The position numbers were made by a program, and so were the translations under genes. Shown one piece after another: positions 11,701 to 21,468 of a stretch of DNA of 64,000 bases. Origin of the DNA: DASPKT01 sp035626475 (GTDB taxonomy: Bacteria > Pseudomonadota > Alphaproteobacteria > Azospirillales > Azospirillaceae). The notes beneath the pieces were generated by a model, which saw only the letters and a list, made by a program, of their open reading frames with translations, did no database searches and was not told the DNA's origin. How positions within the stretch are numbered: the first letter of the stretch is position 1; every line of letters starts with the position of its first letter. Location: positions 8,048 to 72,047 of the forward strand of contig DASPNP010000020.1 of NCBI GenBank assembly GCA_035626475.1, given 5' to 3'.

Positions 11701-11953
11701 CTTCGAGGGCCACAAGGGCGTCTTCACCTTCGACATCAAGAACCTCGGCAACATGATCGACAGCGATTGGGGCCGTCTGGAGCAGGTGCCGTTCAGCCCG
11801 AACGGCAACGCGGTGGACGTGCTGGAAGCGCGCCTGGTCAACGGCGTCTACCAGTACAGCCTGGGCTCCGCCGGCCTGCGCGATCCCAACTACTCGATCA
11901 ACATGCCGACCTCGGTCTGGCGTGTTCAGGTCGGCGTCCGCTACCAGTTCTAA
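8717..11953 (+). CDS. TonB-dependent receptor, Oar-like, copy 1
   Basis: 1078 residues. ATG 8717 gives a signal peptide that would be cut after AVA at about residue 40. A carboxypeptidase-regulatory-like domain (about 43-128) follows, then a TonB-box-like EEVVITG at 136-142, a plug domain containing NSLTVDGVKQNDDFGL, and a large barrel with many aromatic strands. It ends VQVGVRYQF, a terminal Phe typical of outer-membrane barrels. The order CarboxypepD_reg, plug, barrel is that of the Oar/TonB-receptor family. The substrate is unknown. It is paralogous to the next gene and divergent from cpdB, which hints at nucleotide-derived or other organophosphate ligands (inference). Confidence 0.88.
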   Translation: MTAKSTKAAAVLRRHLSMLKLGTGAAVIAAAAAWSVPAVAQETTSSIRGIIVTPDGADPTGVDIQITHVPSGTTSSAAVNAEGRFSAAGLRVGGPYLMTVTGPGYKTFKIEDVFIQLGQPFFLAVPLEANEAATVEEVVITGERLRELTIGVGSQFDSRQIANAASTTRDLKDVIRNDPKVSLDPTNSGAITIAGSNNRFNSLTVDGVKQNDDFGLNAGGYPTQRVPISLDAIDQLSVLTAPYDVEYSGFTGGTVNVVTKSGTNEFHGSAYYYYSDQDLAGDKSGSRSNLLSDFKDKTYGGSLGGPIIQDTLFFFFNYEKYKSASSVAFGPEGSGAGQTVRGITQAEVDQVTQIAQSVYGYNTLGAPQPAPETDEKYLGKIDWNVTDEHRVSFAYQHAKGNNFVGSSGNTQYGFESNSYDRTQKMNSYSLQVFSDWTENLSTELKLGYKEVDSLRPTKAPLDFASIRITDNGGSFFVFGPELSSHSNVLKTDTLSSKAKAEYRAGDHTLTAGWERDDYDYYNLFVQRSLGEYRFNSIADFQNRTAAAFIYNSGAGTNNPLDAAAEFSYQVNSFYIQDDWQAVENLTLTAGLRYEYYSSSDKPRLNQNFVNRYGFENTETLDDRDLWLPRLGVNYRVQPGTTLRGGAGLFSALGPAVWVSNNFSNNGVSQVGLNLTRNAQTQNNPLLNNVDPRSSVLVPAAGAQLAGTADAAVNAMDPNFEVPSTWRFSIGMDQVADLGFFGDEWLFSLDAIYSEVKQAITYRDLRLTRTGTAPDGRPIYASRADGRPGIGTSSDLLITNTDKGGGLVLSLGAQKSWQTEDFGTFDFSGGYAYQDIREVHPLTSSVASSNFEQLPLIDPNDPANADSSYEVRHRFAGNFTWTKAFFGDYNTSFSFFVESREGRPFSYTFRCSSTVNPVGDPACSNGTRSRQLFYVPAGPADPNVTYAAGLNYEVLRAYLERNGLQKYAGQIAPRNGFQNPWVNTIDLHVEQEIPGLFEGHKGVFTFDIKNLGNMIDSDWGRLEQVPFSPNGNAVDVLEARLVNGVYQYSLGSAGLRDPNYSINMPTSVWRVQVGVRYQF

Positions 11954-11982
11954 GAACCGGTACGGCATCGCGAGTACGCGGC

Positions 11983-12015
11983 GGGGCGGCCTTCGGGCCG
12001 CCCCGTTTCGTTTTC
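11983..12015 (+). terminator. Terminator after TonB-dependent receptor 1
   Basis: A perfect 9-bp stem GGGGCGGCC / GGCCGCCCC closed by a TTCG tetraloop is followed by GTTTCGTTTT. It implies that the second receptor gene has its own promoter. A -10-like TATAGT at 12107-12112 is a candidate, without a good -35. Confidence 0.85.
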
Positions 12016-12159
12016 GCAACGATCCCACGCGAAATGTGAACGCCAAGCGCCGGATGCCCGCAATTCACGCGGGGGCTCCCTGCAAAAGCTGATCTGGACC
12101 TAGGGTTATAGTACAAACTACCTACCTCGATCGATTTAGCACCTGAGGGGGGTGGTTTT

Positions 12160-15100
12160 ATGTCCAAGGGGATTAGTTCGCGGCTGCGCGCCTATGCGCA
12201 GGCGCTGCATCTGGGCACGGCGGCGGTGGGGCTGACGGTCGGGCTGACGGTGGCGGCGGGCTTCGCCGTGCCGGCGGCGGCGCAGACCACCTCCTCGGCG
12301 ATCGTCGGCACGGTGACGCTGCCCGACGGCAGCCCGGCCACCGGCGCCCAGGTCGAGGTCACCCACGACTTCTCCGGCAGCCGTTCCACCGCCACCGTCA
12401 ATGCCGACGGCCGCTTTCAAGCCCAGGGCCTGCGCGCCGGCGGTCCCTACACGGTGAAGATCTCGGGCGTGCCCGGCGTGCCGGCCCAGTCGGTGCCGGA
12501 CGTCTTCATCCGCCTGGGCGAGCCCTACCGGCTGGAGGTCGCGCTGGAGCAGCCGGCCGACACGATCCAGGAGGTCGTCGTCACCGGCGACAAGCTGGTC
12601 ACCACCGCGCTCGCCACCGGCCCGTCGCTGGCCATCAGCCGCGAGACGCTGGAGAACACGCCGACCATCAGCCGCGACATCAAGGACGCGCTGAAGCTCG
12701 ACCCGCGCATCACGGTCGATCTGGCGCGCTCCGGCCTGCTGCAGGTCGCCGGCACCAACGGCCGCTTCAACAGCATCAATGTCGACGGCGTCCGCATCGG
12801 CGACGATTTCGGCCTGAACCTGAACGGCTACCCGACGCAGCAGCCGCCGCTGTCGCTGGACTGGATCGACCAGGTCTCCGCCCTGATCGCCCCCTACGAC
12901 GTCACCTATTCCGGCTTCCAGGGCGCCACCATCAACGCCGTCACCAAGTCGGGCACCAACGACTTCCACGGCAGCGCCTACTACTACTACACGGACCAGG
13001 ACCTGTCGGGCGAGAAGTCGGGCAACCGGACCATCAACCAGGTCTTCGAGGAGAAGACCTACGGCGCCACGCTGAGCGGCCCGATCATCCAGGACAAGCT
13101 GTTCTTCTTCGGCGGCTACGAGGAGTTCAAGGCCTCGCAGCCCACGCTGTTCGGCCCGCTCGGCTCCGGCCGCCCGAACGAGATCGCGCGCGTCCGCCAG
13201 GCCGACCTGGACCGGATCATCGACATCTCCAAGCGCGTCTACAGCTTCGACCCGCTGACCGCCCCGGCCTCCACGCCCAGCGGTTCCAAGAAGGGCATCG
13301 CCAAGGTCGACTGGAACATCAACGACGAGCATCGCCTCGCCGTGAACTATCAGCGCACCACCGGCTCGCAGCTGATCAACCAGAACGACAACCCGGCCAC
13401 CGGCCAGGTCGGCACCTTCGCCAGCTGGTACAGCCGCGCCATCGAGATGGACAGCTACGCCGGCCAGTTCTTCTCCGACTGGACCGACAGCTTCTCGACC
13501 GAGGTCCAGTACAGCCACAAGAAGGTCAAGACCGACCAGATCCCGCAGGGCGGCCGCAACTTCATGGCCGCCACCGTCCGCATCCCCTCGACCAACGGCC
13601 AGGTGCTGGTCGGCCCCGACCAGTTCCGCCAGGCGAACGCGCTCAGCAACGAGGCCGACCGCTACCGGGTGAAGGGCACCTACCTGCTGGGCGACCACAC
13701 GCTGACCGGCGGCTGGGACCGTGATTCGCTGAAGGTCTTCAACCTGTTCGTGCCGGGCGCCTTCGGCGTCTTCACCTTCGCCAGCATCGAGGATTTCGAG
13801 AACCGCCGGGCGCTGAGCGGCAGCTACACCAACGCGCTGTCGGGCGATCCGAACGACGCCGCGGCCAAGTGGGGCTACGACCTCGACGCGCTGTACCTGC
13901 AGGACCAGTGGAACGTCACCTCCGACCTGCTGGTGACGGGCGGCCTGCGCTACGAGCGCTACTCGATGGACAACGACCCGGTCCTGAACCAGACCTTCGT
14001 CAACCGCTTCGGCTTCGCCAACAACGAGTCGCTGGACGGCCGCGACATCTGGCTGCCGCGCCTGGGCGTCACCTATACGCCGACCACCAGCACCACGCTG
14101 CGCGGCGGCGCCGGCCTGTTCACCGGCGGCTCGCCCAACGTCTGGGTATCCAACAGCTACAGCAACACCGGCGTCGCCACCGCCAGCGCCGTGCTGAGCC
14201 GCAACGCCCAGGGCGTGGACCCGACCGGCATCCTGGACAATGTCCGCGGCAACGCCATCCCGGCCCCACTGCAGGCGCTGCTGCGGGCCGGCGACGGCAA
14301 CGTCAACGCCATCGACCCGAACTTCGACCTGCCGTCCAGCTGGAAGTACAGCATCGGCGTCGACCAGGTGCTGGATCTCGGCACGCTGGGCGACGACTAC
14401 GTCCTGACCGCCGACATCCTGTACACGCAGGTGAAGGACTCGATCGACTGGCGCGAGCTGGACATCCGCCAGGTCCGCACCGCCCCCGACGGCCGCCCGA
14501 TCTACGGGCCGGTCGGCACCTTCACGCCCGGCGGCCACAGCGACCTGCTGCTGGTCAACCAGACCGAGGGCCACGGGCTGGTGCTGAGCCTCGGCCTGTC
14601 CAAGCAGTGGGAGACCGATTACGGCACCTTCCAGGGCCAGGTCGGCTACGCCTACCAGGACGTGACCGACGTGAACCCGGGCAACGAGTTCATCGCCCAG
14701 CGCGGCTTCCAGTGGCACGCGGCGTCGAACCCGAACGACAAGGAGGTCGCCACCTCCGACTATGAGACCAAGCACCGCGGCACCTGGTCGGCCGGCTGGG
14801 CGGACACGCTCATCGGCAACCTGGCGACCAAGCTCAGCCTGTCGGGCGACCACCGCAGCGGCCATCCCTTCAGCTACACCTTCGACAACCGCCTGAACGT
14901 GGCCGACAATACCTGGGGCGAGGTCTCGGTGGCCGATGCCGCCACGGCCCGCCAGCTCTTCTACGTGCCGGCCGGCCCGGGCGACATCGCCGCGCTGAAC
15001 GGCATCACCTTCGACCAGCTGAACAGCTTCCTGCAGCGCACCGGCCTGGACCAGTATGCCGGCCGCATCGCGCCGCGGAACGCCTTCCGCAGCAACCCGG

Positions 15101-15420
15101 TCAACATCGTCAGCCTGCATGCCGAGCAGGAGCTGCCGAGCGTGTTCGAGGGCCACCGCGCCGTCTTCACCATCGACATCTTCAACCTGGGCAATCTGCT
15201 GAACAAGAACTGGGGCCGCTACTCCCAGGTCAACGACCCGGTCCGTCCGCCGCTGGTCTCCACCGGCATCGCCGCGACCATCGACCCGGCGACCGGCAAG
15301 TACGTCTACACCTACCGCGGCCCGCGCGACGGCGCCGGCAACCCGGTGCTGCCGCAGAAGTTCGTCTCGCCGCGCCTGTCGGTCTGGAACATCCAGGTCG
15401 GCGTCCGCTACGAGTTCTGA
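12160..15420 (+). CDS. TonB-dependent receptor, Oar-like, copy 2
   Basis: 1086 residues with the same domain order as the preceding gene. A signal peptide ends at about 41 (PAAAQ). A carboxypeptidase-regulatory-like domain (about 46-131), a TonB-box-like IQEVVVTG (137-144), a plug with FNSINVDGVRIGDDFGLNLN and a barrel ending VQVGVRYEF follow. Many blocks are shared with copy 1 (SGTNDFHGSAYYYYTDQDL, RGGAGLF), so the pair arose by tandem duplication. G-rich GAGGGGGGT lies just before ATG 12160. Separate terminators bracket both genes, so they can be regulated independently. Likely high-affinity outer-membrane uptake; ligand unknown. Confidence 0.88.
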   Translation: MSKGISSRLRAYAQALHLGTAAVGLTVGLTVAAGFAVPAAAQTTSSAIVGTVTLPDGSPATGAQVEVTHDFSGSRSTATVNADGRFQAQGLRAGGPYTVKISGVPGVPAQSVPDVFIRLGEPYRLEVALEQPADTIQEVVVTGDKLVTTALATGPSLAISRETLENTPTISRDIKDALKLDPRITVDLARSGLLQVAGTNGRFNSINVDGVRIGDDFGLNLNGYPTQQPPLSLDWIDQVSALIAPYDVTYSGFQGATINAVTKSGTNDFHGSAYYYYTDQDLSGEKSGNRTINQVFEEKTYGATLSGPIIQDKLFFFGGYEEFKASQPTLFGPLGSGRPNEIARVRQADLDRIIDISKRVYSFDPLTAPASTPSGSKKGIAKVDWNINDEHRLAVNYQRTTGSQLINQNDNPATGQVGTFASWYSRAIEMDSYAGQFFSDWTDSFSTEVQYSHKKVKTDQIPQGGRNFMAATVRIPSTNGQVLVGPDQFRQANALSNEADRYRVKGTYLLGDHTLTGGWDRDSLKVFNLFVPGAFGVFTFASIEDFENRRALSGSYTNALSGDPNDAAAKWGYDLDALYLQDQWNVTSDLLVTGGLRYERYSMDNDPVLNQTFVNRFGFANNESLDGRDIWLPRLGVTYTPTTSTTLRGGAGLFTGGSPNVWVSNSYSNTGVATASAVLSRNAQGVDPTGILDNVRGNAIPAPLQALLRAGDGNVNAIDPNFDLPSSWKYSIGVDQVLDLGTLGDDYVLTADILYTQVKDSIDWRELDIRQVRTAPDGRPIYGPVGTFTPGGHSDLLLVNQTEGHGLVLSLGLSKQWETDYGTFQGQVGYAYQDVTDVNPGNEFIAQRGFQWHAASNPNDKEVATSDYETKHRGTWSAGWADTLIGNLATKLSLSGDHRSGHPFSYTFDNRLNVADNTWGEVSVADAATARQLFYVPAGPGDIAALNGITFDQLNSFLQRTGLDQYAGRIAPRNAFRSNPVNIVSLHAEQELPSVFEGHRAVFTIDIFNLGNLLNKNWGRYSQVNDPVRPPLVSTGIAATIDPATGKYVYTYRGPRDGAGNPVLPQKFVSPRLSVWNIQVGVRYEF

Positions 15421-15442
15421 GCCTCACGCCATCGTGACGAGG

Positions 15443-15474
15443 AACCCCGGCCGGGAAACCGGCCGGGGTTTTTT
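15443..15474 (+). terminator. Strong terminator after TonB-dependent receptor 2
   Basis: A perfect stem CCCCGGCCGG / CCGGCCGGGG with a GAAA tetraloop is followed by six T. It starts 22 bases after the stop codon. Confidence 0.92.
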
Positions 15475-15528
15475 GTTGCCTGACGGACCGGCGCTCCCCC
15501 TATCCTGGCGGCCGGCAAGGAGCGCGGG

Positions 15529-16455
15529 ATGGCGGAGAAGAGAGGGATCGCGGACCGGGCGTGGCTGCTGATGATGCTGCCGGGCCTGTTCTGGGCCGGC
15601 AATGCCGTGCTGGGCCGGGCCGTGGCGGGGGAGGTGCCGCCGGTGGCGCTGGCCTTCTGGCGCTGGACGCTCGGGCTGCTGGTGGTGCTGCCCTTCGCCT
15701 GGCCGCATCTCCGGGCGGACCTGAGGCCGATGCTGCGCGCCTGGCCGGACATGCTGCTGCTGTCGGCCCTGGGCGTGGGCTGCTTCAACACCTTCCTCTA
15801 CATCGCGGCGCAGAGCACGACGGCGCTGAACATCGTCATGCTGCAGTCGGCCATGCCGGTGCTGATCGTCGCCTTCGGCTTCGCCGTCTTCGGTGAGCGG
15901 GTGACGGGCCGGCAGGCGCTGGGCATCGCCGTGTCGCTGGCCGGCGCGCTGATCCTGGTGGCGCATGGCGATCCGGGCTCTCTGGCGGCGCTGGAGCTGA
16001 ACCGCGGCGACTTGTGGATGCTGGCGGCGGTGGCGGCCTACGCGCTCTACACCGCCCTGCTGCGCCGCCGGCCGGAAGTGCATGGGCTCAGCTTCGTCGC
16101 CGGCACCTTCGCGCTGGGCGGCCTCATGCTGCTGCCCTTCCACCTGATGGAGACGCTGGGTGGCCGGCCATTGCCGCTGACGGCCAAGTCGCTGGCGGCG
16201 ATCGGCTATGTCGCCATCTTCCCGTCGGTGCTGGCCTATCTCGCCTATAACCGCGCCGTGGCGCTGGTCGGCGCCAACAATGCCGGGCTGGCGGTGCATC
16301 TGGTGCCGGTCTTCGGCACGGTGCTGGCGATCCTGCTGCTGGGCGAGGTCCCGCGCCCTTACCACGCCGCTGGCATCGCGCTCATCGCCGCCGGCATCTG
16401 GCTGGCGACGCGCAAGCCTCAGCCACCCGTAGGTCGCATGGAGGCGAAGCCGTAA
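15529..16455 (+). CDS. EamA/DMT-family membrane transporter
   Basis: 308 residues with about ten hydrophobic helices in two EamA repeats (WLLMMLPGLFWAGNAVLGR in the first; GDLWMLAAVAAYALYTALLR in the second). The family exports or exchanges metabolites and amino acids across the inner membrane; the substrate cannot be read from sequence. AAGGAG lies upstream of ATG 15529. The last residues (PVGRMEAKP) and the TAA stop are encoded inside a palindromic repeat at 16427-16513, which appears to have extended the reading frame. Confidence 0.85.
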   Translation: MAEKRGIADRAWLLMMLPGLFWAGNAVLGRAVAGEVPPVALAFWRWTLGLLVVLPFAWPHLRADLRPMLRAWPDMLLLSALGVGCFNTFLYIAAQSTTALNIVMLQSAMPVLIVAFGFAVFGERVTGRQALGIAVSLAGALILVAHGDPGSLAALELNRGDLWMLAAVAAYALYTALLRRRPEVHGLSFVAGTFALGGLMLLPFHLMETLGGRPLPLTAKSLAAIGYVAIFPSVLAYLAYNRAVALVGANNAGLAVHLVPVFGTVLAILLLGEVPRPYHAAGIALIAAGIWLATRKPQPPVGRMEAKP

Positions 16456-16513
16456 TGCGACGTGCCCCGGCCAGGGTGGTGTCGCATTGCGCTGCGCTCC
16501 ATGCGACCTACGG
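16427..16513. repeat. REP-like palindromic repeat, copy A (87 bp)
   Basis: The outer arms begin CCGTAGGTCGCATGGAG and end CTCCATGCGACCTACGG, perfect inverted repeats. Imperfect inner arms carry AATGCGAC / GTCGCATT. A second 87-bp copy lies at 39300-39386. Both copies sit between the 3' ends of convergent genes, as REP/BIME elements do. Copy A supplies the last codons of the EamA transporter and may stop transcription from both sides. Confidence 0.85.
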
Positions 16514-16521
16514 CGCTGGTC

Positions 16522-17496
16522 TCACCGGTCCTTGACGTAGGGCATGCCGCTGGCCTTGGGCGGGATGGCGCGGCCGACGAAGCCGGCCAGCAGCAGCACC
16601 GTCAGCACGTAGGGCAGGGCCTCGATCAGCTGCACCGGCACCTGGCCGATGCCCGGCACCTCGACGCCCTGGAGGCGGGCCTGCAGCGCGTCGGCGAAGG
16701 CGAAGAGCAGGCAGGCGGCCAGCGTCGGCCAGGGCTTCCACTTGCCCAGGATCAGCGCCGCCAGCGCCAGGAAGCCCTTGCCGGCGGTCATGTTCTCCTG
16801 GAACCCCGCCCCTTGCGCGGTGGCGAGGTAGGCGCCGGCGATGCCGCACAGCAGCCCGGCGATCAGCACCGCCTTGTAGCGCAGGGACTCCACCCCGATG
16901 CCGGCCGTGTCGACCGCCGCCGGGTTCTCGCCCACCGCGCGCAGGCGCAGGCCGAAGCGGGTGCCGTAGGCGACCCAGGCGGCCAGCGGCACGGCGGCGA
17001 AGGCGGCATAGACCAGCAGATTGTGGCCGCTGATCAGCTCGGCGTAGATCGGCCCGATCAGCGGGATGCCGGACAGGGCGCCCGCCAGCGGCAGGGTGAT
17101 CTCGCCGAAGCGCTGCGGCCCGTCCAGCGCCGGGGTGCGCCCGCCCATCTGGAACCAGGCGTTGGCGATGACAGCGGTCAGGCCCAGCGCGATGGTGTTG
17201 ATGGCGACGCCGGAGACGACCTGGTTGCCGCGGTGGGTGATGCAGGCGAAGCCGTGCACCAGCGCCAGCGCCAGCGACGTGCCGATGGCGGCCAGCAGCC
17301 CGACCCAGGGCGAGCCGGTCGCCGTGGCGGCGGCGGCGGCGGCGAAGGCGCCGGCCAGCATCTTGCCCTCCAGCCCGATATCGACGACGCCCGCACGCTC
17401 GGAGAAGAAGCCGGCCAGGGCCGCCAGCACCAGCGGCGCCGCCAGGCGCACCGTGCTGTCCAGGGTGGAGAGGAGAAGGAGCAGCGCCTCGTCCAT
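16522..17496 (-). CDS. ABC importer permease 2, BMP/nucleoside type
   Basis: 324 residues, about eight to nine membrane helices, of the branched-type (RbsC/NupQ-like) permease family. Visible family blocks are FSERAGVVDIGLEGKMLAGA and GNQVVSGVAINTIALG near the N-terminus, and RLRAVGENPAAVDTAGI in the cytoplasmic coupling loop. ATG 17496 overlaps the stop of the first permease (ATGA). It would pair with the first permease as the membrane channel of the importer whose ATPase and binding protein lie upstream. It is the last gene of the operon and ends just short of repeat copy A. Confidence 0.9.
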   Translation of the reverse strand: MDEALLLLLSTLDSTVRLAAPLVLAALAGFFSERAGVVDIGLEGKMLAGAFAAAAAATATGSPWVGLLAAIGTSLALALVHGFACITHRGNQVVSGVAINTIALGLTAVIANAWFQMGGRTPALDGPQRFGEITLPLAGALSGIPLIGPIYAELISGHNLLVYAAFAAVPLAAWVAYGTRFGLRLRAVGENPAAVDTAGIGVESLRYKAVLIAGLLCGIAGAYLATAQGAGFQENMTAGKGFLALAALILGKWKPWPTLAACLLFAFADALQARLQGVEVPGIGQVPVQLIEALPYVLTVLLLAGFVGRAIPPKASGMPYVKDR

Positions 17497-18619
17497 CACG
17501 CGACCCCCGTGGCCGGCTTCGGCGCCGGGCGGAACAGCCGGGCCAGCGCCGGCTTGAACATGTGCTCCAGCGCGCCGGCGAACAGGATCACAACGCCCTG
17601 GATGACCACCACCAGCTCGGGGCTGATGGTCTGCACCTCGAAGCTCAGCTCCGACCCGCCCTGGTACAGCGCGCCGAACAGCAGGGCCGAGAGCACGATG
17701 CCGACCGGATGGGCGCGGCCCATCAGCGCCACGGCGATGCCGGTGAAGCCCATGCCCGCCTGGAAGTTCAGCAGCAGCTTGTGCTGCACGCCCTGCAGCT
17801 CGTTGATGCCGACGAGGCCCGCGAGCGCGCCCGACGCCGCCATGGCCAGCACCACCATGCGCCGCGGCGAGACGCCGGCATAGTGCGCGGCATGCTCGTT
17901 GGCGCCGACGGTGCGCAGCGCGAAGCCCCAGCGCGTGTGCCAGACCAGGAACCAGACCAGCGCACAGGCCAGCAGCGCCAGCAGGAAGGTCAGGTTCAGC
18001 GGCGTCTGCTCGACCTCGATGCCCAGGCCCCCCAGCATCTCGTGCATCATGGGCAGGAACAGGGACGGGTCGAACTCGCGGCTCTCCGGCGACATCTGGC
18101 CCGGCTTGATCAGCACATTGACCATCAGGTAGGCCATCAGCGCCGAGGCGATGAAGTTGAACATGATGGTCGTGATGACGATGTGGCTGCCGCGGTAGGC
18201 CTGCAGCCAGCCCGGCACCGCCGCCCAGGCGCCGCCGAACACCGCGCCGGCCAGGATGGTGATGGGGAGTGCCAGCCACCAGGGCACGCCGCCCACGGCG
18301 CTGAGCACCAGGCAGCAGAGACCGACGCCCAGGCCGCCGATATAGGCCTGCCCCTCGCCGCCGATGTTGAACAGGCCGGCATGGAAGGCCAGCGCCACCG
18401 CCAGCCCGGTGAAGATCAGGCTGGTGGCGTAATAAAGCGTGTAGCCGATGCCGGTGGCGCTGCCGAGCGCGCCCGTGACCAGATAGCCCAGCGCCGCCAG
18501 CGGGTCCTCGCCGATCGCCAGGATCACGAGGCCCGAGGCCAGCAGCGCGCAGGCGATGTTGATCGCCGGCAGCAGCGCCAGCGACACCCACCGCGGAAGC
18601 TCGTCCCCGCCGCCCGCGC

Positions 18620-18623
<4 letters not shown>
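17496..18623 (-). CDS. ABC importer permease 1, BMP/nucleoside type
   Basis: 375 residues, multi-spanning. Family signatures are FHAGLFNIGGEGQAYIGGL and GSHIVITTIMFNFIA, plus the coupling-loop block RTVGANEHAAHYAGVSPRR. ATG 18623 overlaps the ATPase stop at 18620, and its own stop overlaps permease 2, showing tight translational coupling. Members of this permease pair import nucleosides or purines in other bacteria (NupP/NupQ, BmpC-type). The cpdB and deoxyribosyltransferase genes about 10 kb to the left agree with that substrate class, but no residue proves it. Confidence 0.9.
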
Positions 18624-20179
<1,556 letters not shown>

Positions 20180-20199
20180 GATGGGGACGCCGGGGCCGC

Positions 20200-21210
20200 T
20201 CAGTACTTGCAGCCCTGGGCTTCGTCGTAGTTGGCGACCTTGCGCTTGCCGGCCTTGATCTCCTCGGACGCGGCGTCGACCTTGGCCTTCATGTCGGCGG
20301 TGATGAGCGACTTGTTGTGCTCGTCCAGCGAATAGCCGACGCCCTCCTCCTTCAGGCCCAGCCGGTGGGCGCCGGCCTTCCAGGTGCCGTCCTTGGCGGT
20401 GCGGAAGGCCTCGTAGGCGGCGACGTCCACGCGCTTGACCATGGAGGTCAGGACCGAGCCGGGATGCAGGTGGTTCTGGTTGCTGTCGACGCCGATTGAC
20501 AGCTTGCCGGCGTCCTTGGCCGCCTGCAGCACGCCCATGCCGGTCTGGCCGGCGGCGGCGAAGATCACGTCGGCGCCGCGGTCGAACTGGCTCTTGGCCA
20601 ACTCGCTGCCGCGGGTCGGGTCGGCCCAGGCGGCGGGCGTGGTGCCGGCCATGTTGGCGATGATGCGGGTGTTCGGCTCCACCGCCTTCACGCCCTGCTC
20701 GTAGCCGCAGAGGAAGCGCCGGATCAGCGGGATGTCCATGCCGCCGACGAAGCCGACCGCGTCGGTCTTGCCGGCCAGCGCCGCCAGCATGCCCACCAGG
20801 TACGAGCCCTCCTGCTCGCTGAACTCGATGGATTGCACATTGGGCAGGTTCACCGTGCCGTCGATCAGGGTGAAGCGGACGTTCGGGAACTCCTTCGCCA
20901 CCTTCTCCACCACGGGCGTCATGGAGAAGCCGACGGCGACGATGACGTCGGCCTTGCGCTGGGCCAAGCGGCGCAGGAACTGCTCGCGCTGCGCCTCGTT
21001 CGTGACCTCCAGCCAGCGGTACTCGGTCCCGGTGTCCTTCTTGAACTTCTCGATGCCGTTCAGGACGCCCTCGTTGAAGGACTTGTCGAAGCGGCCGCCC
21101 ATGTCGAAGACGACGGCGGGCTCGAAGGCGGCGGCCGGCGCGGCGACGCCCGCGGCGAGCAGGGCGGACAGGGCGACGGCACGGAGGAGATGGCGCATCG
21201 GGAGGTGCAT
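20200..21210 (-). CDS. BMP-family (PnrA/Med-like) substrate-binding protein
   Basis: About 336 residues from ATG 21210, or 332 from ATG 21198; neither has a clear ribosome site. The signal peptide is LLRAVALSALLAAGVAAPAAA. The mature protein starts FEPAVVFDMGGRFDKSFNEG, diagnostic of basic-membrane-protein/PnrA nucleoside-binding proteins, with GVDSNQNHLHPGSVLTSMVK later. First gene of the importer operon. Relatives bind purine or pyrimidine nucleosides in the periplasm. Its promoter must lie in the 258-base gap shared with phoX. Confidence 0.9.
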   Translation of the reverse strand: MHLPMRHLLRAVALSALLAAGVAAPAAAFEPAVVFDMGGRFDKSFNEGVLNGIEKFKKDTGTEYRWLEVTNEAQREQFLRRLAQRKADVIVAVGFSMTPVVEKVAKEFPNVRFTLIDGTVNLPNVQSIEFSEQEGSYLVGMLAALAGKTDAVGFVGGMDIPLIRRFLCGYEQGVKAVEPNTRIIANMAGTTPAAWADPTRGSELAKSQFDRGADVIFAAAGQTGMGVLQAAKDAGKLSIGVDSNQNHLHPGSVLTSMVKRVDVAAYEAFRTAKDGTWKAGAHRLGLKEEGVGYSLDEHNKSLITADMKAKVDAASEEIKAGKRKVANYDEAQGCKY

Positions 21211-21348
21211 CCGGACTGGGGAACGGGTGCGGCCGGAACGGCCGGGCATAAGGGCGAAACCTACTCAATGGCGCGCCTGCGGGCAAGGTCGGCCTATACG
21301 CAGGTCGTATCCCCGCCTGTGGCATCCTGTCCGAATGGACCATTGGCC

Positions 21349-21376
21349 GTTTCACCGGGTGTCACCCGATTGTAAG
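21349..21376 (+). promoter_or_regulatory. Weak candidate PHO box before phoX
   Basis: GTTTCAC, GTGTCAC and TTGTAAG occur at 10- and 11-base steps, resembling the PhoB direct repeat (consensus CTGTCAT every 11 bases) with several mismatches. It lies about 95 bases upstream of phoX, a gene controlled by PhoB in other bacteria. Confidence 0.25.
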
Positions 21377-21468
21377 ATGGCGGCAGTAGTAGTACGGACG
21401 CTGTGCCCTATCTATGCCGACGTCCCTGTTCCAGCGGTCCGCAGCCGGCCGCCGCCCCCGGAGTTCCG

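Noticed and set aside
8447..12046. A minus-strand open frame of about 1200 codons opposite TonB-dependent receptor 1
   Set aside because: Same G+C-driven artefact. The receptor on the plus strand has signal peptide, plug, barrel and terminal Phe.
16427..16513. Considering the palindromic repeat an insertion-sequence end or attachment site
   Set aside because: No transposase or integrase gene and no target duplication are seen. Its position between convergent genes and its second copy fit a REP-like element.
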